Assembly (NCBI GenBank): GCA_964617665.1 | Contig: CAZUAH010000010.1 | Location: forward strand, 1-64,000 | DNA length: 64,000 nucleotides | DNA from: JADHUC01 sp964617665 | GTDB lineage: Bacteria; Planctomycetota; Planctomycetia; Pirellulales; Pirellulaceae | Reading direction: 5' to 3' | Part shown: piece after piece, positions 37,201 to 46,100 of the stretch | Position numbering within the stretch: position 1 is the stretch's first letter | Layout of the letters: each line of letters begins with the position of its first letter | Made by a program: the position numbers and the translations under genes | The notes under the pieces: model-generated | The model's input: the letters and a program-made list of their open reading frames with translations, nothing else | What the model was told of the DNA's origin: nothing | The model's database searches: none

Positions 37201-37367
37201 TGATACCGCTTGCGCTGCTGAAACTGGATCCACAGAAGGACCAATTGCTACTGGAATTCCAGGTCAGTTCGGAACGCAGTGGCCAGCGGACATATCACAC
37301 GCTATTCGGCAGCCGACGAGCGTACGAGAACAATGTGCGATACGGTTTGTTTGAAGTGAGGCAGTAG
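34206..37367 (+). CDS. Large exported protein, polysaccharide lyase-like, with C-terminal CBM9-like domain
   Basis: This 1053-aa protein has a clear signal peptide (IIGVVFGVLALTLVATASAA). An N-terminal beta-rich region to about residue 300 is followed by a helical toroid-like region (residues ~340-560, FGMRLIGHGDHVAIGP, GGGFGDRFGIGPSGGLQES). A beta-sandwich then follows, with GHNEWFAARRPNYYVVTYHGR and QWQNFHVHS. The order alpha-toroid then beta-sandwich is typical of family 8-like polysaccharide lyases. Residues ~920-1050 (LRFALMDDKLAITAEIED, WRGSCLEVFGS) look like a CBM9-like sugar-binding domain. The catalytic identity is inference. GAGG seven bases before the ATG and a 25-bp gap make it part of the copy-3 operon. 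Confidence 0.65.
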   Translation: MAGLGRIIGVVFGVLALTLVATASAAESTYRLYDGITAFVANPDGRAFTITLEVCDINHRTHGPSELLVKVYPPDGRPVIREVIPDDGIVAPTANPVFAGWDHEAWYYATCYSRGLEPLVRWSAFSDPKRRAALAKRSFTYEVAGGQPGVYRVVIVGVPDHYVTVKLDPKLKYAIAGSPEWLHGHGELFRRSYIYVPKTTHSINLLFLQLDEPASRSFVLTDPKGNELASGNGADGLVQTSVLCEGRFDDQVLTLDISDGPVDFLINVTHQLAGSFRPVRAQHLAVTAVLSPDVATAKATRGGAIYHDDEVFWQAYQVRLHDWVKRLEPKEFEYPAEAVSADGFISVGSHNSPPKGSADRIMHGWARQKNPQALNAAIKEMLFGMRLIGHGDHVAIGPKRNLAYEQGCYTFFWYRPAWRIHQQTDAPPEVKEAIREFIIQAGDRLAFCRTMAMVNGNALASLMAGLRYCCEASGDPLQQDLFETLWERFTGGGFGDRFGIGPSGGLQESMGYDFHYGSYVLRGWKAVIADLKDARFINARNRMFNLYSYIWSPEPAMPWSSRTSIPKLAGGTYDSWDSQYRWKGYGGPDSVEGANGHNEWFAARRPNYYVVTYHGRLTPTWEGEGFHGQIGLGGGGICQLHVPDHGQVITAKPNDSYGSGMHLSQWQNFHVHSLVGKTADGLPLVAANSEHFDAALDGSTVTSSGPIRQSSVTATRRYKFEHGAIECEVQLRESHHDNVFSIWGGRPRLRGKVVEAYEMIPFADVPKRKGRPRPTKGRTRVEGLSASNENIGILTEEDVEAAGVLVDRGGYGMLVQLDKPRQVKRGGNDTVLIQLADQLTPASEVGICYRLVPFVGDAPKLGETPTAVAKTYPIARLEMVDSLDDLTTALKEQQPLAIRDEKEGKIAALRFALMDDKLAITAEIEDHKVVQHATVWRGSCLEVFGSMPGSEAVGQVLLVPKAGDLPPAAHRAEGAKQVATSGVSVSSVEREEGYELQALIPLALLKLDPQKDQLLLEFQVSSERSGQRTYHTLFGSRRAYENNVRYGLFEVRQ

Positions 37368-37379
37368 GATGGTGAATTG

Positions 37380-37551
37380 AATCGTTTAACCCCGAGCCGG
37401 AGGCGACGGCTGGCCTTCGCGGGGGGGAATTGCCCGCCCCTCGCCGGCGGCGGGGGGGGAAACGCCTGNNNNNNNNNNCCCCCGCGCCCGCGGGGGGTGG
37501 GGGGGGGGGGGGGGGGGTTTCGGCCGCCCGGGGCGCGGGGGGGGGGGGGTT
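37380..37551. other. Assembly gap in homopolymer G/C sequence
   Basis: Ten Ns (37470-37479) lie inside long runs of G and C unlike anything else in the window. The flanks of real sequence fade into the runs, which is typical of a misassembled or low-quality join. The true length of the missing sequence cannot be known. Just before it, at about 37390-37420, GAGCCGGAGGCGACGGCTGG resembles a short GC-rich intergenic repeat. Confidence 0.9.
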
Positions 37552-37635
37552 AAACGACTGATCGACAGCGTTCGTTCATCGGCGGACACAGAACAACTGC
37601 TCACGCTGCCCGCGATCGAAGGAGGTAGCTACTGA
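37552..37635 (+). CDS. 3' fragment of an otherwise missing CDS
   Basis: From 37552 the frame reads a protein-like tail of 27 codons (RLIDSVRSSADTEQLLTLPA then IEGGSY) to a TGA at 37633-37635. The stop is one base before the ATG of the DUF4838 gene at 37637, a spacing typical of coupled operon genes. AAGGAGG, the ribosome-binding site of the next gene, lies inside this tail. The upstream part falls in the homopolymer assembly gap. I cannot identify the family from the tail. Confidence 0.55.
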   Translation, partial: KRLIDSVRSSADTEQLLTLPAIEGGSY

Positions 37636-37636
37636 C

Positions 37637-40138
37637 ATGATTCGAGCGACGAGTTTTGGCGTCTTCACGCTCCTGTTTGTCTTGGACGCGGCTCCTGCCA
37701 ATTCCGTAGAAACCACACCACGCCATCGAGGCATCACGCGACTTGCGAACCAAGGGCCCGTCATTCTTGTCAGCAAGAACCTGCCGCCGGCGCCGATACT
37801 GATTCGCTCGGACGCGCCGCCACGCGAAAAACAGGCGGCCGAGGCATTGGCGAAATACTTGTCGCAGATCAGCGGCGCCGAGTTCAAGGTAATCGCGGCC
37901 GAGCAGGAATTGCCGGAACGAGCGGTTCTCGTTGGTGAAGTTGATGCCCAACTGCCGGACGACGTTAGCGACGAGGGCTTTGTGATCCGTACCGAAGGCG
38001 GGCGGCTACGGATCTGCGGCGGTACGCCTCACGCAACGACGTTTGCTGTGTTTTCGCTGCTCGAAGAACAATTGGACTGCCGGTGGTGGTCGTGGAACGA
38101 GGAAGATGTGCCGTCGGCCGAGACGATCGAGGTTGCGGCGCAGAACACGCACATCGAACCGGCGTTTCGGCGGCACAACGTGTACAACCGAGAAGCGCAG
38201 AACCGACGGAACGACTTCGCGTACAAGCTCCGCACTATCAGCCTGACCAATTTCACCGGCGGCCACAACCTGTGTCCGCTGCTGAAGCCTTACGCGGAGA
38301 AGAACGCTGAGTTCCTGCCGATGGACAAGGAAGGCGTCCGCAAGTTCAACAACCTGCATATGAACTACACGGCCGATGGGATCGACACGGCGCTGGCCGA
38401 AGCGTTGAAGCAGCAAATCGTCAAACGCAAAGGCGACGTGAGAAACGTGATCTACTTTGCCGGCATGGGAGACTGGTATGGCGGCATGGACATGTCGTCC
38501 GAATCAAAGCGGATCTATGACGAGGAGACTTGGACTGACCCGGACGGCCGCAAGAAGCCGGGCTACTCGGCCACGTTGCTGCGCATGATCAACGGTTCGG
38601 CGGAGATCCTGGAGGAAGAATACGCGGGCATCCAGGTGGGGACGTTTGCGTACATGAGTTTGGAAGCGCCGCCGGCCAAGATACGGCCGCGCGACAATGT
38701 AGCCATCCGCATACCGCGTTTGCGACACGATACGGTGCGCTCCATCCTCGAATCGGAAAAGAACCAGAGCTTCCGCCGCAATCTCGACCGCTGGCTGCAG
38801 CTTGCCCCGGACCGAGTGTACATCTGGGAATACGGAGCCAACTTCCAGAACTTCCTGCGGCCGTTTCCTTGTCTGCGTTCGATTGCCCAGAACATCAAGT
38901 ATTACCACCAATCGGGCGTTGCTGGTATCTCGATCCAAGGCAACTATGTCGCCACTGGCGGCGATCTGGCCGTTTTGAAGAACTACGTGTGGGCGAAGCT
39001 GCTCTGGGATCCGACGCGAGAAATCGACGAACTGGTAGCCGAGTTCTGCACCGGCTACTACGGACAGGCAGCCAATGAGATGCTCGCCTATGTCAATCTG
39101 ATGGAACAGTCCGTACGCGACGAACCGCCGATCTCGGCAGACGAGTTTGACACGCGGTTGGCCTGGATGACGCCGGAACTGGTCAGATGTGCTCGGGCGT
39201 TTTTCCAAAAGGCCCTCGCCAAGGCGAAAGGCAACGACAGCGCCCCATACTACCGTCGTGTCAAAGAAGCGGAAGTCGGCTTGGAGGCCTGGCTTTTGTG
39301 GAAGGAAGGTCCGCTGCTGGAAGAGGGCGAGAAACTCATCCGCGCCGATTTGGGCATGGATACGTTTCCTCGGGCGCAGAGCATGGTTAAGTACTGTCGC
39401 GACGCATCGCCGCGCGAATGGGGCAACGGAGTGAAGTACCGCATGAGCTTCCTGGTCCTGCACGGCGGTCCCATGCCGACGCTGAAACAGGGACCGGTTA
39501 CGGTCAAAGTCGCTCCAGTTCAGAACGGTCAGATCCGCGGTGTCCTCTACAAGGACCAGGTGGCGATCGACCAATCGCAAGTCAAACTGACGCCTGCCTC
39601 GGTGACCTACGAACTGACCAGCCGCGAGGGCAATCGTGTCGAGATGAAAGCCGACCTGGGGGTTAGCATGTGGGGCCCCGCTGGCGGCCAGCAGACCGGA
39701 TATCAGGTCATCAAAGTCGACCCTGATGGCGTGGTTTCCTGCAGCGGAGGAGTGGAACGTCGCGGTTCCAGATCGCCCACGAACCAAGCCGTTTACGAAA
39801 GCGTGTACCAAGTGGGTAAGGAGCCGGAGAAGCTATCCGTTGAATATCAGGACGACGACGGTACCTGGAAACGCGTACACGTTAATGCGCAGAACGCTAA
39901 AGCGAGCATCCCGGCGGCTGCACGTCTCAGGATCACTCGGCATGATCGCGGACTGCAGATCGACGATCGCTACACGGCTCCTGAAGGCGTGCCGACCGCA
40001 ACCATCCAATACGATCCGGAAGCTGAAACCGTGCTTGTGGCCGTCGACATGAAAACCGTTCAAGTGCCACGAAAAGGTCGCGTAGCTTTCGGTCTACGCG
40101 AGATTCGGCTCAGGAATTCGCTTGGCTCAAAGGACTGA
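37637..40138 (+). CDS. DUF4838 protein, glycoside hydrolase-like
   Basis: This 833-aa exported protein (leader SFGVFTLLFVLDAAPANS) matches DUF4838. An N-terminal GH20b/GH67N-like alpha-beta domain (REKQAAEALAKYLSQISGAE, FAVFSLLEEQLDCRWW) precedes a barrel-like region. The signatures are FRRHNVYNREAQNRRNDFA, NNLHMNYTADG, FAYMSLEAPP and VYIWEYGANFQNFLRPFP. A C-terminal beta-rich region of ~250 residues follows. DUF4838 proteins are common in planctomycete and verrucomicrobial polysaccharide loci and are presumed glycosidases; no activity is known to me. The ATG follows AAGGAGG by 11 bases and the stop of the fragment gene by one base, which implies coupled translation. Confidence 0.8.
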   Translation: MIRATSFGVFTLLFVLDAAPANSVETTPRHRGITRLANQGPVILVSKNLPPAPILIRSDAPPREKQAAEALAKYLSQISGAEFKVIAAEQELPERAVLVGEVDAQLPDDVSDEGFVIRTEGGRLRICGGTPHATTFAVFSLLEEQLDCRWWSWNEEDVPSAETIEVAAQNTHIEPAFRRHNVYNREAQNRRNDFAYKLRTISLTNFTGGHNLCPLLKPYAEKNAEFLPMDKEGVRKFNNLHMNYTADGIDTALAEALKQQIVKRKGDVRNVIYFAGMGDWYGGMDMSSESKRIYDEETWTDPDGRKKPGYSATLLRMINGSAEILEEEYAGIQVGTFAYMSLEAPPAKIRPRDNVAIRIPRLRHDTVRSILESEKNQSFRRNLDRWLQLAPDRVYIWEYGANFQNFLRPFPCLRSIAQNIKYYHQSGVAGISIQGNYVATGGDLAVLKNYVWAKLLWDPTREIDELVAEFCTGYYGQAANEMLAYVNLMEQSVRDEPPISADEFDTRLAWMTPELVRCARAFFQKALAKAKGNDSAPYYRRVKEAEVGLEAWLLWKEGPLLEEGEKLIRADLGMDTFPRAQSMVKYCRDASPREWGNGVKYRMSFLVLHGGPMPTLKQGPVTVKVAPVQNGQIRGVLYKDQVAIDQSQVKLTPASVTYELTSREGNRVEMKADLGVSMWGPAGGQQTGYQVIKVDPDGVVSCSGGVERRGSRSPTNQAVYESVYQVGKEPEKLSVEYQDDDGTWKRVHVNAQNAKASIPAAARLRITRHDRGLQIDDRYTAPEGVPTATIQYDPEAETVLVAVDMKTVQVPRKGRVAFGLREIRLRNSLGSKD

Positions 40139-40167
40139 CGAATACGCCAGATAGATGCTGCCACCGT

Positions 40168-42924
40168 TCACTCGACGGTGACCCGCGCGTCTTCCAGGAT
40201 CACGTCGTACTTGTAACCGTGGCCGAAATCCTTGTCGACGTGGACCTTGCCCGTGACAATCACCGTGTCGCCGACCTTGGCAGACACGTTGGTGGTGACC
40301 GTCAGGTCGTTGGTACCGGCGTCGGCGTCACCCGTGCCGTCCTGGATGTGCAACCAGTTCTTGCCCATGATACGCGCGTTGAACTTAACCACCTTTCCTC
40401 GCAGGGTCACTTCCTTGTCCGACAGGTTGGCCTTGCCGGCATAGATTTCCGCAACGGTCTTTTCGCCTTCCAACTTCACCACGCCACTCACGTCGACTTG
40501 GACCGGCGCTGAATTGCGAGCCTTTTCCTTCCAAATGCGGGCTATTTGGTCCGGTGTCGAGGCAGGGGCTCTCTCCCTCCGCGTGTAGTCGATTTGGACC
40601 GGCGCTGATTCGCGGGCCGCCACCTCCCTCCGGGTGAACAGGAACGTGGCCTCGGCTTTTTTTATGCCGAGCGATGTGTCGATCTTGACTTCGCCCTTAT
40701 AGGCTCGACGATAGCCATCCGCCCCCTGCGATACCCAGTACGTCCATCCATCGTGCCGAGGGCCGACTAGGCGGCGGAAGTAGCCGTCCTTGTCGGTGAC
40801 CAAGGACTTGTCGTTTGGAACATATCGCGGGAAGCGTTGTTTTGAAGGAGGGCGAATCGTTTCATTCACGATCGGTTGCGACCAAACTTCACCAGCGCAA
40901 TTCTCAAGGGCAAACAGCACGCCGGGGATACCTTCCCCCGTATCGACGTCGACCGCGCGAAGGACCAGCTCGCATGGATCGGCGAGAACCAGATCATATA
41001 TCTGCGTGCCCAACGTTTCGTGGACGTATATGGTTCGGTGATTGGTTCGATACGAATCGGGCATGCTGAACGGCAGGTAGGGCAACTCCCTGGGCGAGGT
41101 GAAACGAACGGTATGGTAGCCCTGCGACAGCCGTAACGAGGCGCCGCCGTCGTCTTCCGTGGTTGTCGTGAGCACGTTCTTGCTGCCAAGGCGGCCATAT
41201 CGCACCGATAACTCCAACCCCGCGAGCGGCTTCTTCTGTTCGCCGCCAAGGATGCGAATCCTGACGTCGCGAGAACCGGCCGCTCGACCATCAGTGCCGA
41301 GTTCGAGGGCGTTCGTGAGCATTTTGGGGCCACGCTTACCCGTGTCCCGATCGGTGACGTACAGGATTGCCTGTACCGTGTGAGTGTCCGGCGTTAGTTG
41401 AAGCGGCTTGGCGTCATCGACGGTTACCCACTGTTCGTCAAGCGTGAATTCGGCAACCGGGCTGCGCGATCGGGGTGAGATTGACCTGTGTTGTTTGGCG
41501 TAGGGGCCCGTTTCAGTCCGTGTCGAGCGATGTGCAATGTCATCGACAAGAATCTCAGGCGGGCAGACCCCCGACTCGAGCCGGGCCCATTCGTCTTCCG
41601 AGTCATTGTGCACGAAGATGCGCAGCCATTGCTGGTCGTCGCGAAATACTCCGGCAGAGAGTTTCGCTTGTAGGTTGTCAGGCGGGGCGTCTTTGCTCGG
41701 ATCGGGCGAATCATCGGTAACCTCCTCGGCGGCCGTTTCGTTCCCCGTGGATGAAACGATGCTCGTCGACACCAACCAAATCGCCAGCGGCACCGCCAGC
41801 GCCGTCAGGGCGACGGGCCACCAACGGGCTTTTTTGTCCGAGGCGGACAACCCCAGGATATTCCCGACCCGGTTTAGGAGTACGCTTTTCTTGTTTCCGA
41901 TGCTGGCTCCGAGCTGGGGTACGGATTTCCGGAGTCGCATGAGGCCCAACTGTTCCAAGGCGGTTGCATAGGCCACTCGCTTGTTCGTGACGCCCACGGC
42001 CAATTCGTCGGTACACATCTCGCGCTCGATACTCACGCGGCGCGACAGCCACCAGACGGCCGGATGGTAGAACAGGAACATTTCCATCAGCCGCTGTAGC
42101 AGGTTCACCCACAGATCCCAACGCCTGATGTGCGCCAATTCGTGGGCGATGACGGCCTCGAGCACCTCGGGCGTCATTTCCGTAAGCCACGAAGCCGGCA
42201 CCAGCACCAGGGGGCGCCACAGACCCACTACGATCGCCTCGCGGATCTTCTCCGAAAGATAGACTCGCGGGGCGAAACGAAGACCAAGCCGTCGCCCCAA
42301 CGTTGTTGCCTTTGCCGCCAGATCGGTCGGAATCGCCAGCCGATCCCACGCCAACCAACGTATGTGCAGCCAACTGATCGACAGCCGCACTGCCAGCACG
42401 AACACACCTGCGATCCAGAAAATCAGGGCGTATGGGTGAATCGCGCCGACCCTCTGCCGGAGTCTCGCTCGCCAGGTCACGGGCTCGGAAAGGCTTGTGG
42501 ACTCATCCGCACCGGGCGAGGCCGGCGGCAGTGCGGCGAATGTCGGAGCCGTTTCTGAACGTCCAAGCGCCGGCTGGGTTTCCCGGTCAGCAAGGCCGCC
42601 GCGTTGCATGTGAGTTTCGTTCACGACCAACGTGGGCTCGGGATCCGAAATGCCCCGGACCTCGACCAGCGACTCCGCCCGCCAGCGGGATGCCGTTGCC
42701 GATTCGGGTACTTCCGTAAGCACGAACGTCACCGGCGGGCACGCGGCCATCGTGACCAATGCCGAGAGGCATATCAAGTATCGGTTGCGCGCCCGATGTG
42801 CTGGCCGTACACGCAGCAACGTCGCCGCAACGGCTGCCACTGCCAACCCCTGCCAGAGGAAGTGAAGCAGTGTCCAGGTGAGACGTTGCCACAAAGGCTC
42901 GTACAGTGTCTCTAACGCCCACAT
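40168..42924 (-). CDS. M56 BlaR1-type membrane metallopeptidase with C-terminal OB-fold-like domain (short copy)
   Basis: This 918-aa sensor-protease has N-terminal membrane helices (residues ~15-70 and ~155-180) and the M56 zinc site H261-E-L-A-H with downstream Glu in EREMCTDELAV. A further TM segment (PVALTALAVPLAIWLVSTSIV, ~residue 380) leads to an exported region of beta-sandwich domains. The last ~100 residues (KTVAEIYAGKANLSDKEVT, IMGKNWLHIQDGTG, VTGKVHVDKDFGHGYKY) match a small OB-fold domain found in stand-alone bacterial exported proteins. In the family, signal binding activates the protease, which cleaves BlaI. The ATG overlaps the stop of the headless blaI as TGATG. Its N-terminal ~400 residues are nearly the same as those of the giant copy at 43172. 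Confidence 0.85.
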   Translation of the reverse strand: MWALETLYEPLWQRLTWTLLHFLWQGLAVAAVAATLLRVRPAHRARNRYLICLSALVTMAACPPVTFVLTEVPESATASRWRAESLVEVRGISDPEPTLVVNETHMQRGGLADRETQPALGRSETAPTFAALPPASPGADESTSLSEPVTWRARLRQRVGAIHPYALIFWIAGVFVLAVRLSISWLHIRWLAWDRLAIPTDLAAKATTLGRRLGLRFAPRVYLSEKIREAIVVGLWRPLVLVPASWLTEMTPEVLEAVIAHELAHIRRWDLWVNLLQRLMEMFLFYHPAVWWLSRRVSIEREMCTDELAVGVTNKRVAYATALEQLGLMRLRKSVPQLGASIGNKKSVLLNRVGNILGLSASDKKARWWPVALTALAVPLAIWLVSTSIVSSTGNETAAEEVTDDSPDPSKDAPPDNLQAKLSAGVFRDDQQWLRIFVHNDSEDEWARLESGVCPPEILVDDIAHRSTRTETGPYAKQHRSISPRSRSPVAEFTLDEQWVTVDDAKPLQLTPDTHTVQAILYVTDRDTGKRGPKMLTNALELGTDGRAAGSRDVRIRILGGEQKKPLAGLELSVRYGRLGSKNVLTTTTEDDGGASLRLSQGYHTVRFTSPRELPYLPFSMPDSYRTNHRTIYVHETLGTQIYDLVLADPCELVLRAVDVDTGEGIPGVLFALENCAGEVWSQPIVNETIRPPSKQRFPRYVPNDKSLVTDKDGYFRRLVGPRHDGWTYWVSQGADGYRRAYKGEVKIDTSLGIKKAEATFLFTRREVAARESAPVQIDYTRRERAPASTPDQIARIWKEKARNSAPVQVDVSGVVKLEGEKTVAEIYAGKANLSDKEVTLRGKVVKFNARIMGKNWLHIQDGTGDADAGTNDLTVTTNVSAKVGDTVIVTGKVHVDKDFGHGYKYDVILEDARVTVE

Positions 42925-43127
42925 CACTGGTTCCCCCGTTGCTTGCGGTACTTGCGAATCATCCTGGCGATGTCGTCCATTTCTTCGGGCGAGGGATCGC
43001 AGTGATCCAACATCCGCAAGACCAAGGCACTGGGAGATCCTTCAAACACTCGGCCCAGCAGGTCTTCGACCAGCTTCCCTTGGGTCTCTTCACGAGCGAT
43101 GTTGGCTTCGTACAGATGTCTTTTCAT
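42924..43127 (-). pseudogene. Headless BlaI: C-terminal half of a duplicated BlaI repressor
   Basis: This 67-codon frame equals the C-terminal half of the intact BlaI at 50548, beginning within YLYEANIAREE and ending EYRKQRGNQ-like, with about nine of ten bases the same. The winged-helix DNA-binding half is missing, so it cannot be a repressor on its own. The similarity stops sharply at about 43118. The frame can start at an ATG at 43127 (MKRHLYEANIARE), but no ribosome-binding site precedes it. It keeps the dimerisation region and the TGATG coupling to the downstream blaR1. It may be a relic, a coupling leader, or a short protein that pairs with intact BlaI. Confidence 0.8.
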
Positions 43128-43171
43128 AGTACGTCGTTTGGCGGAGGTTGTTATGATTTGGCAAGACGGAC

Positions 43172-46100
43172 TCAGTCGGCCGCGGGTCGGCTCGGGAGGA
43201 TTTCGATGTCGATCGGATTGCTCACAAGGCGAAGTCGTTCTTCCGGAGGGCCTTGCCTGAAATATCGTGCCACGCGCAGGGTGTGCTTGCCGGGTTCAAG
43301 CTCCCGCAGCTTTCGGCCGAGGTTGTCGTTGGCATGGAACCAGACTTTGAGGTTCTGCTGGTCTTGTCCGGGCCCAAGGGGCAGCCACCGTCGCAAGCCT
43401 GACACGAAGCTGGAAACTCGGTGCCATCTTCCGTCGATTTCGAGCCCCCAGCTTTCGTGTTCCAGTTCGATTTTCAGGTCGCGCGTACCTCGGTTGCGGA
43501 AATCGGCGAGCAACTCGGGCAGCGTTCCTTGTGGCCAACTCGATTTGTCGGTGTGGAGACGGAACTGAACGCCCTCCATCGACCAGCTCCAATCCTTCGC
43601 CACCGGTGGCGGTGTGTCCTTGGCACGGTGGTCCAGCGCGTCGACCATCGCCACGTGCCGGTCGATGATTTGTCGCGCCTTATCTGCGAAGCCCGGCGAC
43701 GCGTCCTTGCCCACGTACACGCGAGTCCATCCGACCAGCCTCAGATTGCCCCACGTGTGGTCGGGTTTTCGAACGGCGTACGGGATCGGATCGCCTTGCT
43801 CGGAGAGGGAGTAAACCTCGAACCGAAGGTGGACCGGATGCGGTCCCGTGTCCTCGTGACCTCGTCTGCCCAGGTACGTGCAATTGCGCATGTATTTCAG
43901 CCCGTAAAATACGTCGGTGCGAGTAATGCGGATGGCGTCGGCATCCGGAAGTTCCGGGTAAGCGGAGCTGATCTTTGCGAACTCGGAGCTCAGGGAGCCC
44001 ATCACCGTCTCGATATCTGACCAACCACCAGTTGCTTTGCTACGGGCTTGCGGCTCGGCGGCGACGACCTCGATTTCGACTGGATTGCTGACAACGCGAA
44101 TCTGATCGTTGGCGGGCCCCTCCATGGCGGACGGGAGGATCCTGGCCAGACGCAGAGTGTGTGCACCGGGTGTGAGTTCGTCCAGCTTCTTGTGGGCGTC
44201 GGTCCACACTTCCACGTTCAGTTGCTGCTGTCCGGCCGCAAGGGGCAAATACCGGCGTATGCCCGACCGGAAAACACTGGGTTTGTGCCACTTGCCATCG
44301 ATCTCGAATTCCCAGCTTTCAGCCTCGATGGCGATGCTCAGATCACGTTTGCCTTGGTTGTGCAGATCGGCGAACAACTTCGGCACTGTTCCCTGGGGCC
44401 ATGAGCGCTGGTCGACGCGAAGGCGACATTGCACGCCTTCGGTCGGCTCGCCCCATGCGATATCATCGTCGATCGGTAGGACGTTGACCTCAATGAGATT
44501 GCTCACCACGCGGAGCGGCTTCTCGGCGGTATCCGGCGCCGTCGAATTGAGCATGCAGATCAGACGCAACGTGTGCTTTCCGGGCGAAAGGTCGTGCAAC
44601 TTCAGGCCCAGGTTGCCGTTGGAGAGGACCGGTACCGCCAAGTCTTGCCGCTGCTCGCCCGAGTGGAGCGGAACACGCTGATTTCTCGGCTCGCGCACAC
44701 TCGGTTGAAACCGCGTGCCGTCGATTTCAAGCTCCCAGTTTCCCCGAGGCAACGTAATCTCCCATGTGCCGGCGCCTTCGTTGTGCCAATCGGCAAGCAA
44801 ATCTGGTATTCTCCCCTGCTGCCAGGACGGTTTGTCCGCATGGAGTCGGCACTTCACACCCTCGACCGATTTCCCCCAACCGTCCTGGCGCACGTTCTGC
44901 TTGACGGTCTCGGCAAGCTCCTCGGGAGTCTCGTTTCGCCGCTCGGCGGCGCCCGAGACACTCGGCTGGGCCGGGCCTGTCGATTCTGGCAACGGCCGGT
45001 ATTCGATATCGATGTAATCGCCCTTGGGCTCCTTCCTGAGTACCGTCACGTCAAACTTCTTACCGTCCCCGGAGGTGATCCGAAGACGAAGGGGGAGGTT
45101 CTCCAGCGAATAGCCGGTCACCAACGGTTTCGCGGCACCACGTGGTTCTCGGTAGACGGCTTTGGCCGCTGTGAACCGCCCGGCCGTAGGGTTCCATAGC
45201 TCGACGCCACCGCGCCGCAAGATCATCAATCCCTCGCCCGGATAGGCCAGGTCGCCGCGGCCGAGTTGATCCCAGTACTTGGCGATGGCTTCATCATCGG
45301 CCGTCTTCGGCTGCGCGATCAGCTCGCCGCTGGCCAAATCGAGTACGACCGGCGTGCCACGCTCGCGAGACCTATCGGCATGGTACAGCCGCACTTGACG
45401 TGGGGCGAGATAGGTCGTGGCCTTGGAGCGTGGTTCCGTGACCGCGCGTTCCATCACTGGACCGAAGGCGGCGTTGCCCAATTCTTCGGCCACAATGTCG
45501 ACCTGGTCTTCCCGCGATTCGCTAGCGATATGATCGATCATCGCCACATGACGTCGGAGGATGTCGCGTACCTTTGCCTCGACACCTGGCGACGAATTCT
45601 CGCCAACGTAAACGTTGCTCCATCCAACCAGATTGAGACTGGGCCAGCGATGGGCAGGCGGGGTGGTCGCGAAGGGAAACGGATCGCCATCCTTGGGTAG
45701 AGAGTAGATCTCGAATCGAAAATACGCGGCATTCGGGCCGTCGTCCCTGTAACCCCTTTGGAGGACCGTGCAGTTGTGACGGTAATCCATACCGTAAGAT
45801 AACTCCCGATGGGCGACGCGTATGTCGCGAGCGCCCGCAAACTCCGGATAGTCCGCGCCGATCTCGACCAACTCGGATCTCAGCGACTCGAACACCGCCT
45901 TCACAGCGTCTGGCGGCCATGCTTTCACACCTTCGGCGTTCCGTAGCGCGCCGACGAGTTGATAACGTACCTTGATGGCCTGTTCATTCTGATCGATGGC
46001 CAAAATCTGCAAGATGCCCTGGCGCGACTCACCAGTCGGCTGAGGAAATGTCTCGAAGACGTAGGTCACGGGATAGGAACCATCGGAAGCACGCAATTGC

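Noticed and set aside
38504..39811. 435-codon open frame opposite DUF4838
   Set aside because: Shadow of a gene with clear DUF4838 motifs; codon composition of the antisense frame is atypical.
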